Source: Planctomycetaceae bacterium (GTDB lineage: Bacteria; Planctomycetota; Planctomycetia; Pirellulales; Pirellulaceae). From it: 47,372 nucleotides of DNA. Under the pieces are notes generated by a model that saw nothing but the letters and a program-made list of their open reading frames with translations, had not been told where the DNA came from and did no database searches. The stretch covers positions 1 to 47,372 of the forward strand of contig PBOG01000035.1 in the NCBI GenBank assembly GCA_002724245.1. Direction: 5' to 3'. Below, piece by piece: positions 8,967-18,500 of this stretch (the first letter of the stretch is position 1; each line of letters starts with the position of its first letter). Both the position numbers and the translations under genes were made by a program.

Positions 8967-9436
8967 AACGTCCTTTCGCGAAACGCACGAGTCGCGACGG
9001 TATTACTTTGCTGGAGGTGATCCTGGCGATTGCGATTTTGGGTTCATCGATGGCAATGATCGCCGAACTTGTTCGTGTGGGCGGTGTGAGTGCGGCTCGG
9101 GCACGTGATTATACGAACGCGCAATTAATCTGCGAATCAAAACTCAACGAATTAATTGCTGGCGCCATTCCAATTGCAGCGACGACCCAACAGCAAGTTG
9201 AGGACATAGGCTTGCTGGATCTGTGGTATTACTCCGTTGTCGTAACGGCACTGGACACGGAAGGTTTAGTTGCCGTTCAGGTGCTGGTTGAGAAAGGGGT
9301 CGAGCAGGGGCAGCGTCCCGTTACTTTTTCACTGTTGCGTTGGATGGTAGATCCTGCCTTGGAGCAAGAGGCCGTCGAATTGCAACTCGAAGAGGAGGCG
9401 CTGGAAGCACAGAACGCGGCCGCCGCAGGAACTTGA
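8963..9436 (+). CDS. gspI: Minor pseudopilin GspI-like
   Basis: A 157-residue type IV pilin-like protein with leader MKRPFAKRTSRDG and site G|ITLLEVILAIAILGSS; Glu +5 is present. The start ATG overlaps the gspH stop (8963-8966). The mature part contains ARDYTNAQLICESKLNELIAG, the GspI-like helix. The C-terminus is Glu/Ala-rich (EQEAVELQLEEEALEAQ), longer and more acidic than usual. The assignment as I rather than another minor pseudopilin rests on order and on this helix. Confidence 0.88.
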   Translation: MKRPFAKRTSRDGITLLEVILAIAILGSSMAMIAELVRVGGVSAARARDYTNAQLICESKLNELIAGAIPIAATTQQQVEDIGLLDLWYYSVVVTALDTEGLVAVQVLVEKGVEQGQRPVTFSLLRWMVDPALEQEAVELQLEEEALEAQNAAAAGT

Positions 9437-9467
9437 GACAGATAGTGTGAAACACAGGAACGACATA

Positions 9468-10496
9468 GTGAAGAACAAGCATACAGCGCAACGACGCAAG
9501 CAGTGTCATACCCCTGGCATGACACTGCTTGAATTAATGCTTGCACTGAGTCTCAGCGCGCTGATTTTTGTGGCGATTGGGATGGCAATGGATCTTAATG
9601 TCCGTGCGATGGATGTGCGACAAGGAAACGTCGAAGAAGCGCAGCTGGCGCGCGCGATTCTCAAACGAATTTCTGATGACCTGCGTGGGGCTGTGCGACC
9701 ATCTAACGTGGACACTGAAGAAGCCGAGCAAACAGCTGGCGGTGTGTTAGGGAGTGAGGAATCTAGTGAGTCGCCGTCGTCGGAGATCGGCGATAGTACC
9801 GACATTGCAAGTTCTGATACCAGCACTGGTGATGCCGTCACCGAGGACGGTGCGACTGAGGTGGTAACCGAGGATGCTTCGACATTGGTGCCACCTCCTC
9901 AACTCGGAGTCTACGGGACGCAGTATCAACTCCAAGTTGATGTCAGCCGTTTACCACGGCCCGACGAATACAACCCGGTCATGAGCAGTACTCAGGATTT
10001 TCAGGTGTTCGATATCCCGAGTGACATCAAGTCGGTGGCGTATTATCTGCAATCGCCGCAAATTCTAGACGATGTGGACGCCGACACGATCCGATTTTCG
10101 CGACAAGAAGATCAACTGGCAGGTGGCCTGGTGCGCCGCGAATTGGATCGATCAATGGCTCGATATGCCGCTGAGATGGGCGATACAACGATCCTTGGGA
10201 TGACTGGTGAGGTGCTTGCTCCTGAGGTGACGAGCCTGGAATTCCAGTACTTTGACGGATTGACGTGGCTTACTGCGTGGGACAGCGCTTCGATGCAAGG
10301 CTTGCCACAGGCGGTTCGCGTGATCCTTACGATTCGGCCAGCCCGAGGTCCAGCGAGAGCGGACTCCTTTGGCCTTACCAACGCGGCTACAGCAATTGCA
10401 GAAGGTGATTTGGTGTATTCGTTGGTAGTTCGTCTGCCGCTGGCGGAACCGCCGGAAACGATGGGTGATTCGGCGATGGAGGCGATGGGGCTATGA
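9468..10496 (+). CDS. gspJ: Minor pseudopilin GspJ-like with acidic insertion
   Basis: About 342 residues. GTG 9468 is favoured because AGGAA lies 7 nt upstream; GTG 9447 would add seven residues. The leader is followed by G|MTLLELMLALSLSALIF with Glu +5. After LARAILKRISDDLRGAVRP comes a Ser/Thr/Glu/Asp-rich insert of about 65 residues (nt 9713-9895), which makes the protein longer than classical GspJ (about 200). The C-terminal half contains TSLEFQYFDGLTWLTAWDS and VRVILTI, characteristic of GspJ. It is coupled to gspK by an ATGA overlap. Confidence 0.9.
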   Translation: MKNKHTAQRRKQCHTPGMTLLELMLALSLSALIFVAIGMAMDLNVRAMDVRQGNVEEAQLARAILKRISDDLRGAVRPSNVDTEEAEQTAGGVLGSEESSESPSSEIGDSTDIASSDTSTGDAVTEDGATEVVTEDASTLVPPPQLGVYGTQYQLQVDVSRLPRPDEYNPVMSSTQDFQVFDIPSDIKSVAYYLQSPQILDDVDADTIRFSRQEDQLAGGLVRRELDRSMARYAAEMGDTTILGMTGEVLAPEVTSLEFQYFDGLTWLTAWDSASMQGLPQAVRVILTIRPARGPARADSFGLTNAATAIAEGDLVYSLVVRLPLAEPPETMGDSAMEAMGL

Positions 10497-12064
10497 ACGT
10501 CACTTTGGTTCCTCGTCGGGCGCGCCGCGGGGCGGTATTGATCGTGGTGTTAGTGGTTGTTGCCATGTTGTCGCTGGCGGGTTACACCTTCACGCACATG
10601 ATGCTAACGCACCAGCAGGCGGCACAACTGCACGGTCGGCAAATCCAAGCACGAGTTCTGGTGGATTCAGGTGTCGAATATGTTCGTACCTACTTTACCC
10701 AGGAAGAAGCGACGCGGGACGAGATGGGGGGGCATTATCTCAATCCGACAGTCTTTCAAGCGGTTCCGGTAATGGTTGATGCAGACCCTCGTGGCCGCGG
10801 GAACTTCAGCGTGGTCGCGCCGAATCTTGACGAGATGGGAAATTTGGCTGGCGTACGGTATGGACTGGAGGATCTCTCCACTCGTTTGAATATGAATATT
10901 CTGCCTATGGCGGAGGGATTACTTCCAGGTGCTGGGCAGACGTTATTGATGGCGTTGCCTGGGATGACTGAGGATACGGCTGATGCCATCCTGGATTGGA
11001 TCGATGAGGATGACGAAGTTCGTGAATTCGGAGCCGAGGCGGAATCTTACGAAGGTTACTTACCTAAGAATGGGCCGCTTGATTCAGTTGAGGAATTGTT
11101 GTTGATACGAGGTGTGACGCCGCGTTTACTGTTCGGCCTTGATACCAATCGGAACGGTATAGTTGAGCAACATGAATTGGAGCAGGAGGTTAGTGGCATT
11201 ACATCAACCGCGCAAGAATCTGCTGCGATTGATGTAACAGCAGAGGGGATGCAACGTGGTTGGTCAGGATTTTTGACGTTGCACAGCCAGGAGAAGAATG
11301 TCACGTCTTTGGGGCAGCAGCGAATTTTCGTCAACAACGACAATCTTCAGGAACTATTTCAGCAGTTGTCAGATGTCTTTAATGAAGAATGGGCTGTGTT
11401 CATCGTCGCTTATCGTCAGGCAGGCGCCTTCGATGGGGGTGATTCTGGTGAGTCCGCGTCCGGACATACAATTGACTTTGAACAGGAACCCCAGGAGAAA
11501 CTTTCCCAGGTACTCGACCTGATCGACAAGAAAGTGCAGATACGTTTTGCGGATGAAGACGACTCGGTGGTGTTGCGTTCGCCGTTTCCGAATGACCAGG
11601 CGGCAATGAACATTTACCTTCCTTTGCTGATGGATGTTTTGAGTGTCAGTGAATCTCCGACGATTCCGGGCAGAATCAACATCAATCAGGCTCCTCGTTC
11701 GATTCTGTTGGGTATTCCGGGAATGACGGAGGAACTGGTTGAGGCGATTATTGAGCAACGGCCTCTCGAACTGGATTCGCAAAATGAAGACCCTAACCTC
11801 AAATTCGAGTCTTGGTTGTTGACCACCGGTCTCGTGGATCTCGAGCAAATGAAAACGCTGATGCCGTTTGTGACGGCTGGCGGAGACGTTTTTCAGGCAC
11901 AAGTTGTCGGCTATTTTGAAGATGGCGGTGCGGCTTCTCGTACCGAAGCTATTTTTGATACTACCGGCAAGATTCCCCGCGTAGTATTCTGGAGAGATAT
12001 TAGCCATCTCGGGCGGGGTTATCCTCTGGAGTTGTTAGGTGTTCAGCTGGATGTAACTCAGTAA
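10493..12064 (+). CDS. gspK: Minor pseudopilin GspK-like
   Basis: A 523-residue protein, longer than typical GspK (about 300-330). The N-terminus RRARRG|AVLIVVLVVVAML is GspK-like: Gly at -1 and no Glu at +5, as is normal for K. Two helix-hairpin-helix-like stretches (LLMALPGMTEDTADAILDW and ILLGIPGMTEELVEAIIEQ) and the motif NINQAP match the GspK helical domain. In other systems GspI, J and K form the pseudopilus tip complex. It ends the pseudopilin block, followed by a 136-bp gap before the GspL-like gene. Confidence 0.92.
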   Translation: MNVTLVPRRARRGAVLIVVLVVVAMLSLAGYTFTHMMLTHQQAAQLHGRQIQARVLVDSGVEYVRTYFTQEEATRDEMGGHYLNPTVFQAVPVMVDADPRGRGNFSVVAPNLDEMGNLAGVRYGLEDLSTRLNMNILPMAEGLLPGAGQTLLMALPGMTEDTADAILDWIDEDDEVREFGAEAESYEGYLPKNGPLDSVEELLLIRGVTPRLLFGLDTNRNGIVEQHELEQEVSGITSTAQESAAIDVTAEGMQRGWSGFLTLHSQEKNVTSLGQQRIFVNNDNLQELFQQLSDVFNEEWAVFIVAYRQAGAFDGGDSGESASGHTIDFEQEPQEKLSQVLDLIDKKVQIRFADEDDSVVLRSPFPNDQAAMNIYLPLLMDVLSVSESPTIPGRININQAPRSILLGIPGMTEELVEAIIEQRPLELDSQNEDPNLKFESWLLTTGLVDLEQMKTLMPFVTAGGDVFQAQVVGYFEDGGAASRTEAIFDTTGKIPRVVFWRDISHLGRGYPLELLGVQLDVTQ

Positions 12065-12200
12065 GAAATCCGTGTTGCATGTTTGGATAGCGGGCTAGTG
12101 ATAGAGTCATAGCGGGTTGTTGTTGGTAACAATTGTCTCGCAGATCGCGGTTTGCGTTTCACGAAGTTCAATACCAGTGGTTTCAAAAGGTCGTACCACC

Positions 12201-13850
12201 ATGGCCAAAATACTTGCACTGGAATCGGATGCCCAAGAGTTCCGTTTGCTCGTTGGCACTCCGCGCGGAAGAGATGTTGTGATCGAAGAGGCGCTGTCGA
12301 TTGCCATCTCTGAGGATTCCGACGCGAATGCGGCGGCTTTAGCATCTGCCTTGAAGAGCTGTAAAATCGATCGCGCAGATGTACATGTTGCGATTGGGCG
12401 ATCGCAAGTAGAGTTGCGTCTGCTTTCGTTGCCGCTTGCGCCGCCGGAAGAATTGCCAGAAATGGTTCGTTTTCAGGCGATGCGGCAGTTCGCGAATATT
12501 GGCGAAACGTGGCCGCTTGATTTTGTCAGCTTGTCGGAAACGAGTGACGACAGCCAGATGAATGTGTTGGCTGCGGCGATTTCACCGGAACAGGTTGACC
12601 AGATACGTGCGAATTGCAGTACCGCCCACCTATCTCCTCAGCGGATGGTCTTGCGGCCTTTTGCGGCCGCTTCGCTGTTGCGGCATCAGGGCAGAGCCAG
12701 CCAGGGTGACTGCCAGTTGCTGATTAGTATGACGTCAACGGAAGCCGAATTGACGGTTCTCAGCGATGGTCAAGCAGCGTTCTTGAGAGCTGTCCGTTTG
12801 CCACTCGACGATGCGGGCAATCTTTTGTCTAAGGCATTGATCGGCGAGGTCCGCCGGACGATTGGCGCGGCACAAAACCAGTTGAACGGCCGGACTGTTG
12901 ACAAAATATGTTTATGCCAAGGAGCTGCCGAGGCGAGTACTCTGCGCGACAGTCTCGCCACGGAGTTGTCGCTGGATGTAGAACTCTTGGATCCGTTCGA
13001 TGGGATGCGGTTATCGAAAAAGTTGCAGTCGGAACCGCCTGTTTATCCTGGTCGATTTGCAGGTTTGTTGGGTGTACTGGCGGATGAAGCCAAAGAGACA
13101 CATGCAGGAATTGACTTCCTTCATCCGCGACAAAAGCCGCCACCACCTAGCAAACTGCGGAGAAATTTGTGGATTGCCACAGGTAGCGGGGCCCTGGCAG
13201 CGGCGGTGTTGATTTCTGCGACGGTGCAGATTTGGACGAAGAACACAGAGATTGCTGACTTGAAAGCCACCATTGCCGCCAATCAAAAGAACCTGGAAGT
13301 GGCACAGCGTGACATAGAAAACGAGGCTGCGATCAACGAGTTTTTGCAGGGGGATATTACCTGGCTTGATGAACTGCTTTGGCTGTCGCAGACATTTCCT
13401 GGCGCCGAGGACGCCTTAATCAAGACACTCTCGTTCAATGCGAGCAGCAAGCAGGGCGGGCGTATGGATCTAGACGCTTTCGCGCGAACAGGAGATACGA
13501 TCGGTCGGGCTGAGGCGGTGTTGCGTGACGATCGTCACGAGGTGCAGACCGACGGCAGTCAAGAGGATTCAAGCAAGAAGGGGTACTACCATTCGTTCCG
13601 AGAACGAATTCTTGTCCGGAAGGATGAATCCCAGCCCAGTCGTCTGGTTCAGCAGGAAGATCCCGTCCCACAGGAAGATGAAAGGGAGGCCGAGCCGGCT
13701 GATTCGAGTGACGAATCCGCTTCGCCAGAGGTGGCTCCAGAAGAATCTGAACCGAATAATGAGCCCGCTGAACGCGCGACTTCGACAGACGCCACAACGC
13801 GTGCCGTTTCCGCCCGCCAGGATCTTGAGGGGGAGGTAAACTCAAAATGA
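12201..13850 (+). CDS. gspL: GspL-like assembly protein (PilM-type actin fold plus PilN-type part)
   Basis: 549 residues. Start chosen at MAKILALESDAQEFRLLVG, with AAGG about 9 nt upstream. Residues 1-310 look like a PilM/GspL cytoplasmic actin-like domain. One transmembrane segment follows (LWIATGSGALAAAVLISA, about 322-346), then a coiled-coil (IADLKATIAANQKNLEVAQRD) and a short periplasmic PilN-like domain. The C-terminal 80 residues are very acidic and probably disordered. In T2SS, GspL recruits GspE to the membrane. Its stop overlaps the next start (ATGA), so it is coupled to the GspM-like gene. Confidence 0.85.
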   Translation: MAKILALESDAQEFRLLVGTPRGRDVVIEEALSIAISEDSDANAAALASALKSCKIDRADVHVAIGRSQVELRLLSLPLAPPEELPEMVRFQAMRQFANIGETWPLDFVSLSETSDDSQMNVLAAAISPEQVDQIRANCSTAHLSPQRMVLRPFAAASLLRHQGRASQGDCQLLISMTSTEAELTVLSDGQAAFLRAVRLPLDDAGNLLSKALIGEVRRTIGAAQNQLNGRTVDKICLCQGAAEASTLRDSLATELSLDVELLDPFDGMRLSKKLQSEPPVYPGRFAGLLGVLADEAKETHAGIDFLHPRQKPPPPSKLRRNLWIATGSGALAAAVLISATVQIWTKNTEIADLKATIAANQKNLEVAQRDIENEAAINEFLQGDITWLDELLWLSQTFPGAEDALIKTLSFNASSKQGGRMDLDAFARTGDTIGRAEAVLRDDRHEVQTDGSQEDSSKKGYYHSFRERILVRKDESQPSRLVQQEDPVPQEDEREAEPADSSDESASPEVAPEESEPNNEPAERATSTDATTRAVSARQDLEGEVNSK

Positions 13851-15097
13851 CACAACGTGAAAAACTACTAGCTGGAGCTGTCGGTGTATTGGTTCTCCTG
13901 GTCTTTGGATCGCTGGCGTTCAATCAATTTCAGGATGCGGTTGATGCCAAGGATGCTGAAATCCGTAATCTGACTTCCAGGGTTGAAACAGAAAAATTTA
14001 CGATTGACATCAAAGGCTTGAGAGCTCGTAAGCAGTACAACGATTACCTTGATCGTTCACTTCCCGGAATTCCCGCAGTGGCCAGTTCTCGGTATAGCGA
14101 TTGGTTGAGGCAAGTCGTGGAAGAAGTCGGCTTGGAGAACAGCAAAGTCGATTACGTTGCGGCGCGAAACCGCGGCGAACTCTACAGCCAGCTGCAATTC
14201 GATATTGTCGGCAAAGGCAATCTCGAGCAAGTTACAGAGTTTCTTTTTGCCTTTTACCAACAGAAGCATCTACATCGCATTGATCGTCTCATTCTGCAGC
14301 CGACGGGAAAGACGTTGGAATTGCTCAATATCAGTATGCGTATTGAAGCGGTTTCCATGACAGCCCAGAAAGACAAGATAGAGCTCCAGCCAATGGAAGA
14401 GGAATGGCGGTCATTATCGTCAGATCGATTAAGGTTGGAAAAACTCGCGGACTACAGCAAGTCCATAGCAGGGCGCAACCTGTTTGCGCCGGGGAATCAA
14501 GTTCCTCGATTTGTCACGGATGAAGATGCACAAGAGATGACCTTGGGCCGTCGTGGGTCAGTCAGAATTCGTGCAGATGCTGGGGACCGAGGTCAGGACC
14601 TTACTTTTCGGTTGATTAGTACAAACTATCCTGATGCTGACGAGATTCCCAAGGAGAGCGAAAGCGGCCGATTCAGTTTTACCCCTGAGGAGACTGGTGA
14701 CTTCAAAATGGTTGTTGAGGTTCAGGACAGCGGGCCGGGGCCCAACAACAAGGCAACAAAAGAGTTTGCTTTTACTGTGAAAGAGCCGGAGCCGGAGCCG
14801 GAGCGCGAAGATCCGCCTCCGGATTTTGATGTAGCGCGTAGCATGTACATTACGGCAGTGATTGAACGAAACGGTGAGCCACAGCTTTGGTTGCATTTGC
14901 GGACCACTAACGAGACGATTCAATTGCGCACTGGCGATGAATTCAGTGTGGCTGATGCGACTGGACGAGTGCGGGAAATTTCCTACGAGACCGGGCGTGT
15001 CCAATTTGAACTCGGGGGCCAGGTGTGGCAGGCACGCCGTGGCGGAAATTTGGCTGATGTGGAACCCGTTGGCGAGGCTGATGAGGCTGCCAACTGA
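13847..15097 (+). CDS. GspM/PilO-like protein fused to Ig-like and GspC/PilP-like regions
   Basis: 416 residues, overlapping the previous stop. A single N-terminal anchor (LLAGAVGVLVLLVFGSLAF), a coiled-coil and a PilO/GspM-like ferredoxin-fold region (about 28-190) come first. Then the segment SIAGRNLFAPGN near 205-216 resembles the RNxF motif that precedes the homology region in GspC and PilP. An Ig/cadherin-like beta domain (about 225-315), a PEPEPEPE linker and a C-terminal domain (about 325-410, YITAVIERNGEPQLWLHLRT...) with GspC-HR/PilP-like strand pattern complete it. It may therefore supply both GspM and GspC functions, which would explain the missing gspC. Domain limits are estimated by eye. 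Confidence 0.75.
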   Translation: MTQREKLLAGAVGVLVLLVFGSLAFNQFQDAVDAKDAEIRNLTSRVETEKFTIDIKGLRARKQYNDYLDRSLPGIPAVASSRYSDWLRQVVEEVGLENSKVDYVAARNRGELYSQLQFDIVGKGNLEQVTEFLFAFYQQKHLHRIDRLILQPTGKTLELLNISMRIEAVSMTAQKDKIELQPMEEEWRSLSSDRLRLEKLADYSKSIAGRNLFAPGNQVPRFVTDEDAQEMTLGRRGSVRIRADAGDRGQDLTFRLISTNYPDADEIPKESESGRFSFTPEETGDFKMVVEVQDSGPGPNNKATKEFAFTVKEPEPEPEREDPPPDFDVARSMYITAVIERNGEPQLWLHLRTTNETIQLRTGDEFSVADATGRVREISYETGRVQFELGGQVWQARRGGNLADVEPVGEADEAAN

Positions 15098-15536
15098 GGC
15101 CGGAACGCTACCATTTCGGGTTGCATTTGTTGCACCCCGATAGTGGAGCGTACCCGGATCTAGCACTCTCAACAGTTGCTAGCACCGTGCATATACGGGT
15201 TTTTCAGGCAACGGGCGCCCTAGAGTTTGCGTTACCTGTTGCTGCTGGACTCGCTGAGACCGTGTTCTTTTTGCGTGTCTACTCTGCCTGCCTCCGTAAG
15301 CGACTCTCGAGCGGCGTGGTACGGCACTACGCAATCTCAGGACAGTAAATTTGCTAACTCAGCCTTGATTGTGGGCCCGGGTTGTGACGATTAAACACAT
15401 CAAGTGGATACGTACACTCGTACCGGTTTTAGGTTCTTGTTGTATTGAGTGATGCCGCTGGTGCCCTGTGCAACCGGCGCAACGTTTCTAGATTGCCGCA
15501 CTTCTGATCGCGGTTAATGCTTGGGGGAGAGGCAGA
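15098..15536. other. Intergenic stretch before gspD
   Basis: About 440 bp with no convincing gene. It begins with an imperfect inverted repeat (about 15107-15149, arms around cgctacca and tggagcg with tcgggttgca inside) that may be a terminator after the GspL/M pair. The remainder probably holds a separate promoter for gspD, but none is clearly recognisable. Confidence 0.5.
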
Positions 15537-18500
15537 ATGAACGGGTGTCCACATTCTTGTTTAACGCAATGGACGTGTCGATCCATTGTTGCTGCCATGA
15601 CTTCTGTTTTGTTGCTGCTGCACAGCGGCCCTGTGGTTTCTCAGGAAGCAAGCCCGCTGGTGTTTCGTGAATATGTGTTGCAGCATGCGAAAGCGGATCA
15701 CGTTGCTGGACGTTTGCGTTCGGAGTTGATGGAGAATCAACCGGGTGCAGGTATATTTGTCAACCGGCAACGCAATCAAGTCGTGCTCCGTGGTACGGCG
15801 CAAATGCACCGTCTTGCGGAACAGATGATCAAGACACTCGATCGACCGTTGCCTGCGAGCAATGCCCAGGTAGCGCCAGTTGCCACGGCTAATCGCAGTG
15901 AGGTTCGCGGCTATTCAATCCCGGTTGACCAGCTCGATGTGGTCGCCAAACAGCTGCAGCAGGTATTTCCGGCAGCTCGCATTGTCGCAGATGCTCGCAC
16001 GCTGCAGGTGATTGTTGTGGCGGCGCCGGCGGTACAGAAGCAGGTGACACAGTTCCTGCAATCCGCACATGCCCGACCGATACCTGCCGCTGAGACGGAC
16101 ACGGGAAATTCCAATGCGCCGAAAGGTAGTGTTGCTCGGAGCAGGACGTTCTTGCCTCATTCGACGGATGAGAAATCTCTCAACCACATTTCCTGGCGCG
16201 AGCTTGAGTCATTCTTGCGTGAATCTTTTGGTGATCGATTGTCGGTCAATCCAGACAGAACAGGCCTGGTGGCCACTGTGACTGCGGCTGGTCCCAACGG
16301 ATCACAGCCCGTAATGCAAATTGACCGACGTGCCAACCGCGTGACTTTTACCGGACATCCGGATGCGACCGCTGCCTGGAAACAAGTCGCAGCCGCGTTG
16401 GATAATCCCCCAGGAAACCGCAGCCAGGCGATGCGTGTTGTTCCTGTTCAGCGCGCACGCCCCTCCAGCGTTCAACGGGCGGTTGACTTGATTCATGCCG
16501 CCGCTGGACGTGGTAAGGCGGCGCCGACAGTCGCTGCCTATCAAGTGCAGGCGGAAGGAAAGCAGCGTCTTGGCAGTGAACTGGTTTCGATGCTGTACCA
16601 ACCGCAACAGCGAGATCAAAGCCAGGACCCTCAGCCTCGCCGTGGAGAACTGCAGGCTGAACCCGGAGCTGCTGTTGCTGTACAGCAGCCCAACGCGCCG
16701 GCCCAAGCGCCTCGTCCGCAACCGGCTACCCCTCAGGGTCCCCAGGCCGGCGATGTGCTCGATCCTGAAGCAGATACAGGCGGGCTATTCGGTCCCGTAC
16801 AAATTGAATTTGTGGAAGGGCTGAACACGTTCATCATTCGTGGTCATGAGCGGGATGTTGCGCGAGTCATGCAGATCATCGAGAAAATCGAAGCGCAAGC
16901 GAAAGAGACGCAGCCGGAAACCGAAATCTACATGCTTGAACATGCGAATAATCAGGCGATTGCGCAGCTGATTCTCTCTTTCTATGAAACGGTCTACGGA
17001 AACCGAATTAGTCCCGTCAGTATTGTTCCGCTCGGGAAGCCTAACGCTTTGCTGCTGATAGGTGTTCAGGAGAGTATCGACGAAATCAAGAAATTGATTG
17101 TGAAGTTAGACAAGCCGGCCGACCCGAATGCCCAAATCAAGGTTTTTCGTTTACTGCATGCTGCCGCGACAGATATCCAGGCAGTACTCCAAAGTTACTA
17201 TACTCCGACCGGACAGCCAGGGCAGGCAGGTGGCCAAGCTGGGGGACAGACAACGGACTTGTCCTCCCGGGTACTAGTCGTGGCGGACTTTCGCAGTAAT
17301 TCGCTGATCGTCCAGGCTAGCCCACGTGACATGGCGGAAATCGGAAAACTGATTGACGAACTGGATGTGGACACTACGCCTGCCAGTGATGAAGTGCGTG
17401 TTTTTTATCTAAAAAATACCCTGGCTGCCGAAATGCAGCAGGTACTGCAAGCAGCCATCACGGGACAGACATCTGGCCAGGCTGGTGCCGGTGGCGGCCC
17501 ACAAGTTGGTGTGCAAGGTCAGGCTACACAGCAAGGTGGTACGCAAGGGCAGGGGACGACACCTTCCAAGACACTTGCGATCCAGCAGAAGCTGGAAATC
17601 ATGGGCGCGACGCAGCCGGAGATTATCGAGTCGGGAATATTGACGGGTATCGTGATTACTGCGAATCCGACAGCGAATACTATTGTCGTGCGGGCCCCCA
17701 AAAATAGTATGGCACTTGTTGCGGAGCTAATTCGTCAGCTGGACCAGTTGCCCGACGCGGAAGCCCAGATCAAGGTGTTCCCCCTGGAAAATGGCGACGC
17801 GATTCAAATTACCCAAGTCTTACAACAGCTGTTTGGCTTGCCGGTTACTGCCGGGCAGGGTTTTGCTGGCCAATCGGTCCAGGCGGCTTCGCTGGCCAAC
17901 TTGCGGACTGGTGCGGCAGGTGGCGAGTCGTCTCTGATTCCATTGCAGTTCAGTTTTGATCCACGGACCAACTCGGTGATCGCGACAGGATCGCCCGCCG
18001 ACTTGAAAGTCGTGGAAACACTCATCTTGCGACTGGATCAGGGTGACGTTGAAACCCGTGTTACCAAGGTAATACGTTTGAAGAACGCACCTGCAAATGA
18101 CGTAGCTACGGCGATCCAGAACTTTCTGCAATCGCAGCGAGATATCAGTAATCTGCAGTTTCAGACCGGTGGTATCGGAGCATTTGCAGATCAGCTGGAC
18201 CGGGAAGTGATTGTCGTTCCTGAACTGATCACGAACAGCTTGATCATCAGTGCGACCCCCAAGTACTACGAAAATATCGTTGAGATAATTAACGACTTGG
18301 ATTTTCGTCCTCCGATGGTCATGATTCAGGTGTTGATCGCTGAAATTCAGCTCAATGATAATTTTGAGTTTGGCGTTGAATTTGGTCTGCAAGACTCACT
18401 GTTGTTTGACCGAGGAATTGCCGCGGTCGGCGGCGCGAGCGAACCTGGCTTCAACTTCAACAACACCACTGTGAACCTTCCCAATCTGAATGCCGATGGT

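Noticed and set aside
12065-12200. In-frame start of GspL at 12117
   Set aside because: The ATG at 12201 has a ribosome site and gives the expected PilM-type N-terminus; the upstream part does not look coding.
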